15,334 nt of DNA from Sphingomonadales bacterium UBA7473 (lineage in GTDB: Bacteria > Pseudomonadota > Alphaproteobacteria > Sphingomonadales > Sphingomonadaceae), in the NCBI GenBank assembly GCA_002478575.1, contig DLOX01000253.1, forward strand, positions 3,384 to 18,717, written 5' to 3'. The translations under genes were made by a program, and so were the position numbers. Shown piece after piece: positions 7,468-13,609 of this stretch (position 1 is the stretch's first letter; every line of letters starts with the position of its first letter). The notes under the pieces are model-generated. The model did no database searches. It worked only from the letters and a program-made list of their open reading frames with translations, and was not told the origin of the DNA.

Positions 7468-7529
7468 GGGGTTTCCCTAACGATAGCGCAGCTTGCATCC
7501 AAGCAAGAATGTCATAGGAGGCAAGGCCT
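7468..7529. promoter_or_regulatory. Divergent crtY / thioesterase promoter region
   Basis: These 62 bases must hold or overlap the promoters of both the crt operon (minus) and the thioesterase gene (plus). A small inverted repeat CTTGC (7492-7496) / GCAAG (7503-7507) lies at the centre and could be an operator. In the minus direction CTTGCT and TATCGT are spaced 16 bases apart and are the best, still weak, candidate -35 and -10 boxes for crtY. The consensus ribosome-binding site AGGAGG for the thioesterase is at 7516-7521. Confidence 0.4.
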
Positions 7530-8315
7530 ATGACCGAATTTAGCCAACTTCTCACCGCCATGGCCCGCGACGGCGATACATGGACCTGCAACGCAAGCGA
7601 CGATTGGCGGCAAGGCCGCACGCTCTTTGGCGGGCTGTCCGCAGCGCTGTGTTATGCCGCGTGCGAGGCCTTGGTCGATGATTTACCGCCACTGCGCTCG
7701 GCCCAAATCGCTTATGTTGGACCATCGGGCGGCGAAGCGACTTTGCGCCCTTCGATCCTTCGGCGCGGAAAATCAGTCACTTTCATGGCGTGCGATCTGA
7801 TCGCGGATGGCGCAGTTGCGACCCGAGCCTTATTTGCCTTTGGTGGGGACCGAGAGTCGGCCTATGGCCATCGCGCTGCGCCTCCTGCTTTGGTTCCGCG
7901 TCCAGCCGACTGCGAGCCGCTTTTTCGGGGTGAAAGACCAACCTTTACCCAACATTTGGATCAGCGCGTGGCCGCCGGACATCGCCCGATCACAGGCGCT
8001 CCGGAGGGCGATCTGACCGTTTGGGTCCGCCATCTTGATCCGGATGCGCCCTCATCGCTCGTCTCGCTTGTGGCTTTGGGGGATGCGCTGCCGCCTGCCA
8101 CCTTCCCGCGCTTTACGACACCTGCCCCGATCAGCACGATGACCTGGCATTTTGATATTGCTAACCCTCAGGCCTTTGACCCCAAAGGATATTCATTGAT
8201 CCGCAGCACCGATGACATGCTTGGCAATGGCTATTCCGGCCAGCATATGGCGATGTGGAACGAAGTGGGTGAGCCGATCCTCTTGGGCCGACAGTCGGTT
8301 GCGGTGTTTGGATAG
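7530..8315 (+). CDS. Acyl-CoA thioesterase, TesB-like double-hotdog family
   Basis: The 261-residue product looks like the two-hotdog thioesterases related to TesB, which hydrolyse acyl-CoA to free fatty acid and CoA in the cytoplasm. The N-terminal half has DWRQGRTLFGGLSAALCYAA, the usual helix-containing segment in which the substrate pocket is built, and AQIAYVGPSGGEATLRP as the following strand region. The C-terminal half ends with GYSGQHMAMWNEVGEPILL and GRQSVAVFG, matching the second hotdog of this family. The start is firm: AGGAGG at 7516-7521 is eight bases before the ATG. It is divergent from crtY and convergent with the next gene. The physiological substrate is unknown; linkage to the carotenoid genes may be chance. 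Confidence 0.82.
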   Translation: MTEFSQLLTAMARDGDTWTCNASDDWRQGRTLFGGLSAALCYAACEALVDDLPPLRSAQIAYVGPSGGEATLRPSILRRGKSVTFMACDLIADGAVATRALFAFGGDRESAYGHRAAPPALVPRPADCEPLFRGERPTFTQHLDQRVAAGHRPITGAPEGDLTVWVRHLDPDAPSSLVSLVALGDALPPATFPRFTTPAPISTMTWHFDIANPQAFDPKGYSLIRSTDDMLGNGYSGQHMAMWNEVGEPILLGRQSVAVFG

Positions 8316-8331
8316 GAGCAGCTTGGTCGCT

Positions 8332-8763
8332 TCAAAAAGGGAGCGGAGCCAGATCAGGTTCAATCCAAGTGCGCCTAGCGGTTACGCTGAACAAGGTGTC
8401 GCGCCGCCAATAGGTCAAGAGCCAATCGGATTTGCCTTGCGGTGACGCCATCACCTTGTCCAGAACCTCATGAAGGGGCGCATCCGACGCATGAGCCTTC
8501 AAATGAAAGGCAGCCGCGCGGATCGAAGCGATAGTGATACTATGATGATAGCCGCCAGTATCGCTGTTGGGTGTCCCCGTTGCCTCATTATAGACCATGA
8601 TCAATCGCCGAAACGCGTCGGGGGACGCCAAATCCGCGCGGTGGCGCAAAATCCAAAGTGCCGCTGCGAAATGCCCGGCATGGGTCCATTCCGCCTTAGG
8701 CAGGCTTGTGTCGATCATACGTTTCGTATGACGCTCAATGGCACTGTCATCTGCAAAAATCAT
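8332..8763 (-). CDS. Conserved protein of unknown function (WTHAGHF / HH motifs)
   Basis: A soluble protein of about 143 residues, with no signal peptide or membrane segment. It contains AEWTHAGHFAAALWILRHR in the first third and NSDTGGYHHSITIASIRAA in the middle, then WLLTYWRRDTLFS towards the end. The well-placed His, Trp and Asp residues, including the HH pair, suggest a small helical bundle that could bind a metal or cofactor, but I cannot name a function. I believe similar proteins occur as uncharacterised genes in proteobacteria. Two ATGs are possible: 8769 and 8763. AAGGA (8773-8777 on the minus strand) is three bases from the first and nine from the second, so the second is preferred. 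The ribosome-binding site can be sealed in a hairpin (see 8771-8803). The stop is 16 bp from the convergent thioesterase stop. Confidence 0.75.
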   Translation of the reverse strand: MIFADDSAIERHTKRMIDTSLPKAEWTHAGHFAAALWILRHRADLASPDAFRRLIMVYNEATGTPNSDTGGYHHSITIASIRAAAFHLKAHASDAPLHEVLDKVMASPQGKSDWLLTYWRRDTLFSVTARRTWIEPDLAPLPF

Positions 8764-8770
8764 TGTCATT

Positions 8771-8803
8771 GGTCCTTGTCGTTAAGACCCAACCGACAAG
8801 ACC
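8771..8803 (-). promoter_or_regulatory. Hairpin that can hide the ribosome-binding site of the 8332-8763 gene
   Basis: In the minus-strand RNA, GGTCTTGTCG (from 8803-8794) can pair with CGACAAGGACC (from 8781-8771), ten pairs with one bulged base and a 12-base loop. The second arm contains the AAGGA ribosome-binding site. A second, GC-rich stem, CCCCGCC (8806-8812) with GGCGGGG (8818-8824), extendable by CCA/TGG, sits directly before it in the transcript. Such a pair could control translation by temperature, ligand or a competing fold. The pairing is seen; the function is inferred. Confidence 0.45.
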
Positions 8804-9012
8804 ATCCCCGCCGATTGGGCGGGGTGGATTGCGGAAGCGATGCGGCGCGAAGATCAGTGCGCCTCAGGCTCCAGCGCATGCACAAGCACCGCCAAAAACA
8901 AGCGATGTTGCTGTTGAAAGAAGCAAATGTGGCTACGCATCATGATATTGTGGCATTTGGACCGGGAGGGCGCAAGTTTAGATTAGTGGGCATTCTGCAG
9001 CCCCTTCCAACT

Positions 9013-9041
9013 CTGTCATCAAAATGCCACCAATGAGTCAT
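9013..9041 (+). promoter_or_regulatory. Putative PhoB binding site (Pho box A)
   Basis: CTGTCAT at 9013-9019 is identical to the Pho-box half-site. After the 4-base spacer CAAA comes ATGCCAC (9024-9030), which matches 5 of 7 positions of the degenerate second half-site, and after CAAT comes GAGTCAT (9035-9041), again 5 of 7. The 11-base period is exactly that of PhoB tandem repeats. Known family pattern: CTGTCAT, four A/T-rich bases, then CTGTCAT or CTGTAAC. It lies about 80-110 bases before the receptor start. Assignment is by sequence match only. Confidence 0.55.
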
Positions 9042-9056
9042 CGCTAAGACCCTCAA

Positions 9057-9090
9057 TTGGAACGCTCTTGTCATGTCCCGCGCCTAACGG
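9057..9090 (+). promoter_or_regulatory. Putative second Pho box with -10 element
   Basis: TTGGAAC (9057-9063), spacer GCTC, TTGTCAT (9068-9074) give a second, weaker tandem site (5 of 7 and 6 of 7). Ten bases later is TAACGG (9085-9090), a poor match to a -10 box but at the same distance as in E. coli phoA and pstS, where the Pho box replaces the -35. Transcription would then start near 9097 and leave a leader of about 25 bases before the ATG. Confidence 0.4.
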
Positions 9091-9121
9091 AGCGAAGCGA
9101 CAATCAATAAGGGAGTGAACC

Positions 9122-11431
9122 ATGCGCCGTTTTACGACATGCCTATTCTTGACTACCAGCCTGCTCGCGATGCCTGCTTGGGCACAAAATGCCCCTGCAG
9201 CCGACGAAGCAGAAGCTGGTGAAGCCGCCGAAATCATCGTCTTCGGCCGTGGCGAAACTCGCCAAGTGCAAGAGTTGAAGAGCGAAGATTTGCTGATCTT
9301 GGCGCCCGGCACCAGCCCGTTGAAGGCTATTGAAAAGCTTCCGAGCGTGAATTTCCAATCCGCTGATCCGTTCGGCACCTATGAATGGTCGCAGCGCGTT
9401 TCGATTCGCGGCTTCAACCAGAATCAATTGGGCTTTACCCTTGATGGCATTCCTTTGGGCGATGGCACCTATGGCAACCATAATGGTCTTCATGTGAGCC
9501 GCGCCGTTTCGCCTGAAAATATCGGCGTCACCCGCGTGTCTCAGGGCGCTGGCTCGATTGGCACTCAAGCCACCAACAATTTGGGCGGTACGCTTGAATT
9601 TTTCACGATGGATCCAAAGGGCGGCTTTGGCCTTGATGCGAATGCCTCCTATGGCAGCGAAAACACGATCCGTGGATTTGCCCGTGTGAATTTTGGTGAA
9701 GCGGGCGGCGCACGCGGTTTTGTGTCCGGCACTTACTACACCGCCGATAAGTGGAAAGGTGGCGGCAAGCAACGTGGCTGGATGATCAATGCCAAGGGCG
9801 TTGTTCCGATCGGCTCTGCCGAAGTTGATATGTATATCAGCCGGTCTGACCGGGCCGAGCAAGATTATCAGGATCTCTCGCTCGAGATGATCCGCCGCTT
9901 GGGCTATGATTGGGACAATTTCTTCCCCAACTATGCTCTGGCGGTCAATGTCGCAGATATTGCAGCCAATCGGGGAGCAACGGGCTTGCCCGGCGGTACA
10001 AGCGCCACGCGGCTCAACCCAGCTGCAGGCACGGCTTATCCCGCGCCGATCCTCACCGCTGACGATGCTTATTATGACGCGTCGGGCCTCCGCAAAGACA
10101 CGCTTGCAGGCTTGGGTGTAACAGCTCCCGTCGGTGAAGCTGCGACTTTGAAGCTGAAAGCTTATTATCATGACAATGATGGCCAAGGCACATGGGGTAC
10201 GCCTTATGTGGCAAGCCCGACGGGCGTTCCCATGTCAGTGCGCACCACTGAGTATGATCTGCGTCGCCTTGGCATCTTCGGCAGTGTGACCGGTGAGCTG
10301 GGCGATCATATAATCACCATCGGTGGCTGGTATGAAAATAACAAGTTCAATCAAGCGCGCCGCTTCTATGCTTATACAAGCCGGACAGAGCCGGGCCGCG
10401 ACCATTTGAAGTTCATGCGCAATCCCTTCTTCACGCAGTGGGATATGAACTTCACAACGGACACGTTCCAATATTATGTGCAAGATAAGATCAGCTTGGG
10501 CGATGCAACCATCAGCCTTGGTTGGAAAGGCTTCAACGTCGAAAATGAAGCGGATGCAACAGTTGCTGGTGGCCGGGCCGTCGGTGACTTGAAGACGCGG
10601 GACTGGTTCCAGCCGCATGTCGGCGGCGCCTATAAGGTTACGGACGCGGTCGAGCTTTTTGGCGGCTTCACGCAAGTGACGCGTGCTTTTGTATCTTCGA
10701 CCACCTCTGGACCCTTCTCAACTTCGCTGGATGGTTTCAACGCGTTCAAAGCGCGGGGCGTGAAGCCTGAGCAATCTGACACATATGAACTTGGTGCGCG
10801 TTACAATGATGGCCGCTTCAATGGCGTCATGGCGGTCTATTATGTGAACTTCCGCAATCGCTTGCTTGGCGTCACAACCGGCGCTGGCATCGTTGGTAAC
10901 CCTTCGATCCTGCAGAATGTTGGCGGCGTGCGTTCGATCGGCTTTGAAGCGGCAGGGGATCTAAAGATTGGCGGCGGGTTCGGCGTCTTTGCGTCGTACA
11001 GCTATACCGATGCCACTTATCGTGATGATGTTGTCATTCCGCCAGCGGCAGCGGGTGGCGCTGCAACGATTGTTCCGATAAAGGGCAAGACCGTTGTCGA
11101 CACGCCAAAGCACTTGCTGCGCGGTGAAGTGTCTTATGACAGCGACACATTCTTCGGCCGCGTTGGCGTCAATTATATGAGCAAGCGCTTCTTCACCTTC
11201 ACCAATGATCAGTTCGTATCAGAGCGGGCCTTGGTGGATGCGACGATTGGCTATCGCTTCGATGCGGGCCTGCGCAGCCCCATTGAAATCCAGCTCAATG
11301 CGACTAACCTCTTCGATAAGAAATATGTCGCGACGGTTGGATCCAACGGCTTTGGCAATAGCGGAGACAATCAAACGCTTTTGGCAGGATCACCGATGCA
11401 AATCTTTGGTACGATCAAGGTTGGGTTCTAA
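9122..11431 (+). CDS. TonB-dependent outer-membrane receptor, partner of a PhoD-like phosphatase
   Basis: A 769-residue ligand-gated outer-membrane transporter driven by TonB-ExbB-ExbD. A signal peptide covers residues 1-21 (cleavage after AWA). EIIVFGRG (37-44) is a TonB box. The plug follows, with LPSVNFQSADPFGTYEWSQR and VSIRGFNQNQLGFTLDGIPL, then SPENIGVTRVSQGAGSIGTQ. The rest is a 22-strand-type beta-barrel ending in IFGTIKVGF, a terminal aromatic as needed for BAM insertion. No N-terminal STN signalling domain is present, so it is not a FecA-type signal transducer. The start has AGGGAG six bases upstream. Only five bases separate it from the exported phosphatase gene, and PhoB-like sites lie upstream, which points to a phosphate-containing organic substrate rather than a siderophore or cobalamin. 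The substrate itself is inference. Confidence 0.93.
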   Translation: MRRFTTCLFLTTSLLAMPAWAQNAPAADEAEAGEAAEIIVFGRGETRQVQELKSEDLLILAPGTSPLKAIEKLPSVNFQSADPFGTYEWSQRVSIRGFNQNQLGFTLDGIPLGDGTYGNHNGLHVSRAVSPENIGVTRVSQGAGSIGTQATNNLGGTLEFFTMDPKGGFGLDANASYGSENTIRGFARVNFGEAGGARGFVSGTYYTADKWKGGGKQRGWMINAKGVVPIGSAEVDMYISRSDRAEQDYQDLSLEMIRRLGYDWDNFFPNYALAVNVADIAANRGATGLPGGTSATRLNPAAGTAYPAPILTADDAYYDASGLRKDTLAGLGVTAPVGEAATLKLKAYYHDNDGQGTWGTPYVASPTGVPMSVRTTEYDLRRLGIFGSVTGELGDHIITIGGWYENNKFNQARRFYAYTSRTEPGRDHLKFMRNPFFTQWDMNFTTDTFQYYVQDKISLGDATISLGWKGFNVENEADATVAGGRAVGDLKTRDWFQPHVGGAYKVTDAVELFGGFTQVTRAFVSSTTSGPFSTSLDGFNAFKARGVKPEQSDTYELGARYNDGRFNGVMAVYYVNFRNRLLGVTTGAGIVGNPSILQNVGGVRSIGFEAAGDLKIGGGFGVFASYSYTDATYRDDVVIPPAAAGGAATIVPIKGKTVVDTPKHLLRGEVSYDSDTFFGRVGVNYMSKRFFTFTNDQFVSERALVDATIGYRFDAGLRSPIEIQLNATNLFDKKYVATVGSNGFGNSGDNQTLLAGSPMQIFGTIKVGF

Positions 11432-11436
11432 ACGAA

Positions 11437-12519
11437 ATGCCGCCAGTCAATAGACGGGCAATGATGGGGGGCATGGCAGCGGCTGCTGCTGTGCCCTCTT
11501 TCGTTCAGGCCCAAGCCCAAACCCAATCCAATGTCTGGCCCAAGGCTAGCAAAGAAGCGGCCCTTACCCGGATCGCCTTTGGTTCTTGCTGTCATGAAGA
11601 TAAGGAACAGCCGATCTGGGCCAATGTGAACCGGTTCGCGCCGGACCTGTTCATCTTCCTTGGCGACAATATCTATGGCGACACCGAAGATATGGCGGTG
11701 ATGCGCGGCAAATATGCCAAGCTTGGCGCCAAGCCCGGTTTCCAAACATTGCGGTCCAAAACCCCAATCATCGCCACATGGGATGACCATGATTTTGGCG
11801 TGAATGATGGCGGCAGCGAATATCCCAAGAAGGCCGAATCCAAGGCCGAGTTTCTCCGCTTTTGGGGCTCGCCCAACAATGATCCGCGCCGCAGCCGCGA
11901 AGGCATTTATACCAGCTATTTCTATGGCCCACCGGGTAAGCGCGTTCAGGTGATCCTGCCCGATAACCGCACCTTCCGTTCCCCTTTGTTGGGGCTGACG
12001 GTTGAACCAGCGGACCGAGGCCAATATTTTGTGAATCCCGATCCCAAGGCAACGATGCTTGGTGCTGTCCAATGGGAATGGCTAGAAGCTGAACTCCGCA
12101 AACCCGCCGATATCCGCATCTTTGCTTCATCGACGCAAGTCTTGGCCGATGCGCCGGGGTTTGAGGCGTGGATCAATTTTCAGGCGGATCATCAGCGATT
12201 GTTGGACCTGATAGACTTTGCTCAGGTGAATGGGCTGTTCTTCATCTCAGGTGATACCCACTATGCGGAACTGTCAAAGAAAACGGACGGCGTGCCTTAT
12301 CCGCTTTATGACCTGACTTCGTCTGGGCTGACCCAAGTTTGGGAGTACTTTGGCCCAAACCGCCTCCGTGTTGCTCAAGCGCCACTCGCGCAGAATTTCG
12401 GGCGATTGACGATCAATTGGGACAAGCCCGACCCCGAAATCCTGATGGAAGTCGAGATGATCGATGGCAGCATTGGGATCAGCCAAGCCGTCAAGCTCAG
12501 CGCATTGCAGCAGAAATAA
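11437..12519 (+). CDS. Tat-exported PhoD-like alkaline phosphatase/phosphodiesterase
   Basis: A 360-residue metallophosphoesterase of the PhoD-like family, which hydrolyses phosphate mono- or diesters using Fe/Ca-type centres. The N-terminus has NRRAMMGG and then an alanine-rich hydrophobic stretch ending QAQA, a twin-arginine signal, so it should be exported folded to the periplasm. Metal and active-site motifs are FGSCC (48-52), LGDNIYGD (75-82), WDDHDFGVND (115-124) and SGDTHYAEL (271-279); TSSGLTQ (294-300) follows. The usual central 'LDTR' motif reads LPDNRTFR here. The gene starts five bases after the receptor stop without a good ribosome-binding site of its own, so translation is probably coupled. 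It ends against cobS at a shared hairpin. The precise substrate (phosphomonoester, diester, phospholipid) cannot be told. Confidence 0.93.
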   Translation: MPPVNRRAMMGGMAAAAAVPSFVQAQAQTQSNVWPKASKEAALTRIAFGSCCHEDKEQPIWANVNRFAPDLFIFLGDNIYGDTEDMAVMRGKYAKLGAKPGFQTLRSKTPIIATWDDHDFGVNDGGSEYPKKAESKAEFLRFWGSPNNDPRRSREGIYTSYFYGPPGKRVQVILPDNRTFRSPLLGLTVEPADRGQYFVNPDPKATMLGAVQWEWLEAELRKPADIRIFASSTQVLADAPGFEAWINFQADHQRLLDLIDFAQVNGLFFISGDTHYAELSKKTDGVPYPLYDLTSSGLTQVWEYFGPNRLRVAQAPLAQNFGRLTINWDKPDPEILMEVEMIDGSIGISQAVKLSALQQK

Positions 12520-12527
12520 GGGTGACT

Positions 12528-12550
12528 GGGTAAGGGCTTAGCTCTTACCC
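12528..12550. terminator. Shared hairpin between the convergent phosphatase and cobS genes
   Basis: Arms GGGTAAGGGC (12528-12537) and GCTCTTACCC (12541-12550) pair over ten positions with one G-T wobble and a TTA loop. The loop is exactly the cobS stop codon and the right arm lies in cobS coding DNA. It starts nine bases after the phosphatase stop. The stem could end transcripts from both sides, though no clear T run follows in either direction. Confidence 0.55.
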
Positions 12551-13527
12551 ACCACGCTTTCGGGCAAGTCCGTGCCAAAGACGCGCTGATAATATTCGGC
12601 CACCAGCGCCCGCTCTGCCTCATCGCATTTGTTCAGGAAGCTCAAGCGGAAGGCAAAGCCGACATCCTTGAAGATCGCCGCATTTTGCGCCCATGTGATC
12701 ACCGTCCGCGGGGACATCACGGTGGAGATATCGCCATTCACAAACCCTGCGCGGGTCAGTTCGGCGACCTTCACCATATTGGCGACGGCCTGCGGGTCAG
12801 CACCGGTCTTTGCAAGGACGATCTCACCTTCCACTTTGGCAGGCAGATAGTTCAAGCCAACCACAATGCTCCACCGATCCATCTGGCCTTGGTTGATCTG
12901 CTGTGTGCCATGATAAAGACCGCTGGTATCGCCGAGACCCACCGTGTTGGCGGTCGCAAACATGCGGAACCATGGGTTGGGGCGAATGACGCGGTTTTGA
13001 TCAAGCAAAGTCAGCTTGCCTTCGGTTTCCAGAACGCGCTGGATCACGAACATCACGTCAGGGCGGCCCGCATCATATTCGTCAAACACCAATGCCGTTG
13101 GCGTTTGCAGCGCCCAAGGGAGCAAGCCTTCACGAAATTCGGTGATTTGCTTGCCATCGCGCAGCACAATCGCATCGCGACCGATCAAATCGATCCGGCT
13201 GATATGCGCGTCCAAGTTGATCCGAATGCAGGGCCATTTCAGCCGCGCGGCGACCTGTTCAATATGCGTTGATTTCCCCGTGCCATGATAGCCCTGGACC
13301 ATGACCCGACGGTTGTGCGCAAAACCGGCCAGAATCGCGAGCGTTGTGTCTGGATCGAAGACATAGCTGTCATCGCGATCCGGCACGCGCTCGTCTGCCT
13401 CACTAAAGGCCGGGCATTCCATATCGATATCAATGCCAAACATCTCGCGCACATTCACCTTGGTATCAGGTGCTGCGAGCAAGGTTGTGCCTTCTGTTCC
13501 GGCAGTGATGTTGGGCAGGTCGCTCAT
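12538..13527 (-). CDS. cobS: CobS-type AAA+ ATPase (aerobic cobaltochelatase subunit family)
   Basis: In the aerobic cobalamin pathway CobS forms an AAA+ ring with CobT and drives CobN to insert cobalt into hydrogenobyrinic acid a,c-diamide. The 329-residue product has the CobS N-terminal segment (VNVREMFGIDIDMECPAFSE), Walker A GYHGTGKST (79-87), Walker B ALVFDEYD (145-152) and a sensor region FRMFATANTVGLGDTSGLYH. Length matches CobS (about 330). The ATG at 13527 has only a distant GGAAAG upstream, so the ribosome-binding site is weak, but the N-terminus fits the family. No cobT, cobN or other cobalamin gene is next to it: downstream lies the convergent phosphatase and upstream the aminopeptidase. 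CobS-like ATPases may act with a VWA-domain partner on other targets, so a role outside cobalamin synthesis is possible. Confidence 0.9.
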   Translation of the reverse strand: MSDLPNITAGTEGTTLLAAPDTKVNVREMFGIDIDMECPAFSEADERVPDRDDSYVFDPDTTLAILAGFAHNRRVMVQGYHGTGKSTHIEQVAARLKWPCIRINLDAHISRIDLIGRDAIVLRDGKQITEFREGLLPWALQTPTALVFDEYDAGRPDVMFVIQRVLETEGKLTLLDQNRVIRPNPWFRMFATANTVGLGDTSGLYHGTQQINQGQMDRWSIVVGLNYLPAKVEGEIVLAKTGADPQAVANMVKVAELTRAGFVNGDISTVMSPRTVITWAQNAAIFKDVGFAFRLSFLNKCDEAERALVAEYYQRVFGTDLPESVVGKS

Positions 13528-13591
13528 CGACTATGGCTTTCCGTTAACGTGAAGCAACCCCTTAGAGGGGAGGGGCCGCGATATGCAAGCA

Positions 13592-13609
13592 GGCTTTGGG
13601 CGCAAAGCC
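13592..13609 (-). terminator. Hairpin directly after the aminopeptidase stop
   Basis: GGCTTTG (13592-13598) and CAAAGCC (13603-13609) form a perfect 7-bp stem with a 4-base loop, starting at the base after the stop codon in the minus direction. It is placed as an intrinsic terminator would be, but the bases that follow are not T-rich. A second small dyad, CCCCT/AGGGG at 13558-13570, lies between here and cobS. Confidence 0.5.

Larger units (their letters stand above)
8770..9121. other. Non-coding region between the unknown gene and the TonB receptor
   Basis: About 350 bases with no convincing gene. From left to right it holds the hairpin pair near 8771-8827, a stretch (8830-8940) in which I see nothing definite, a possible sigma70-like promoter (TTGGAC 8957-8962, 16-base gap, TAGATT 8979-8984), PhoB-like direct repeats at 9013-9041 and 9057-9074, and the receptor's ribosome-binding site AGGGAG at 9110-9115. 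An imperfect inverted repeat joins 8947-8958 and 9022-9034. No known riboswitch pattern, including that of cobalamin, was recognised. Confidence 0.6.

Noticed and set aside
8763..8780. A further PhoB half-site (TTGTCAT) at the start of the 8332-8763 gene
   Set aside because: The second half-site at 11-base spacing does not match, and the site overlaps the start codon, so it is probably chance.
8470..9036. Plus-strand open frame of 188 codons reaching into the region before the receptor
   Set aside because: Its first half is antisense to the 8332-8763 gene, the remainder has no domain or ribosome-binding site, and its end overlaps the PhoB-like repeats.
8770..9121. Cobalamin riboswitch with a BtuB-type receptor
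   Set aside because: No conserved B12-box or other riboswitch core was recognised, the receptor is longer than BtuB, and PhoB-like repeats explain the region better. The cobS gene nearby is on the other strand.
9143..10186. Minus-strand open frame of 347 codons
   Set aside because: Antisense to the TonB receptor, whose signal peptide, plug and barrel are clear; no protein family features in the antisense frame.
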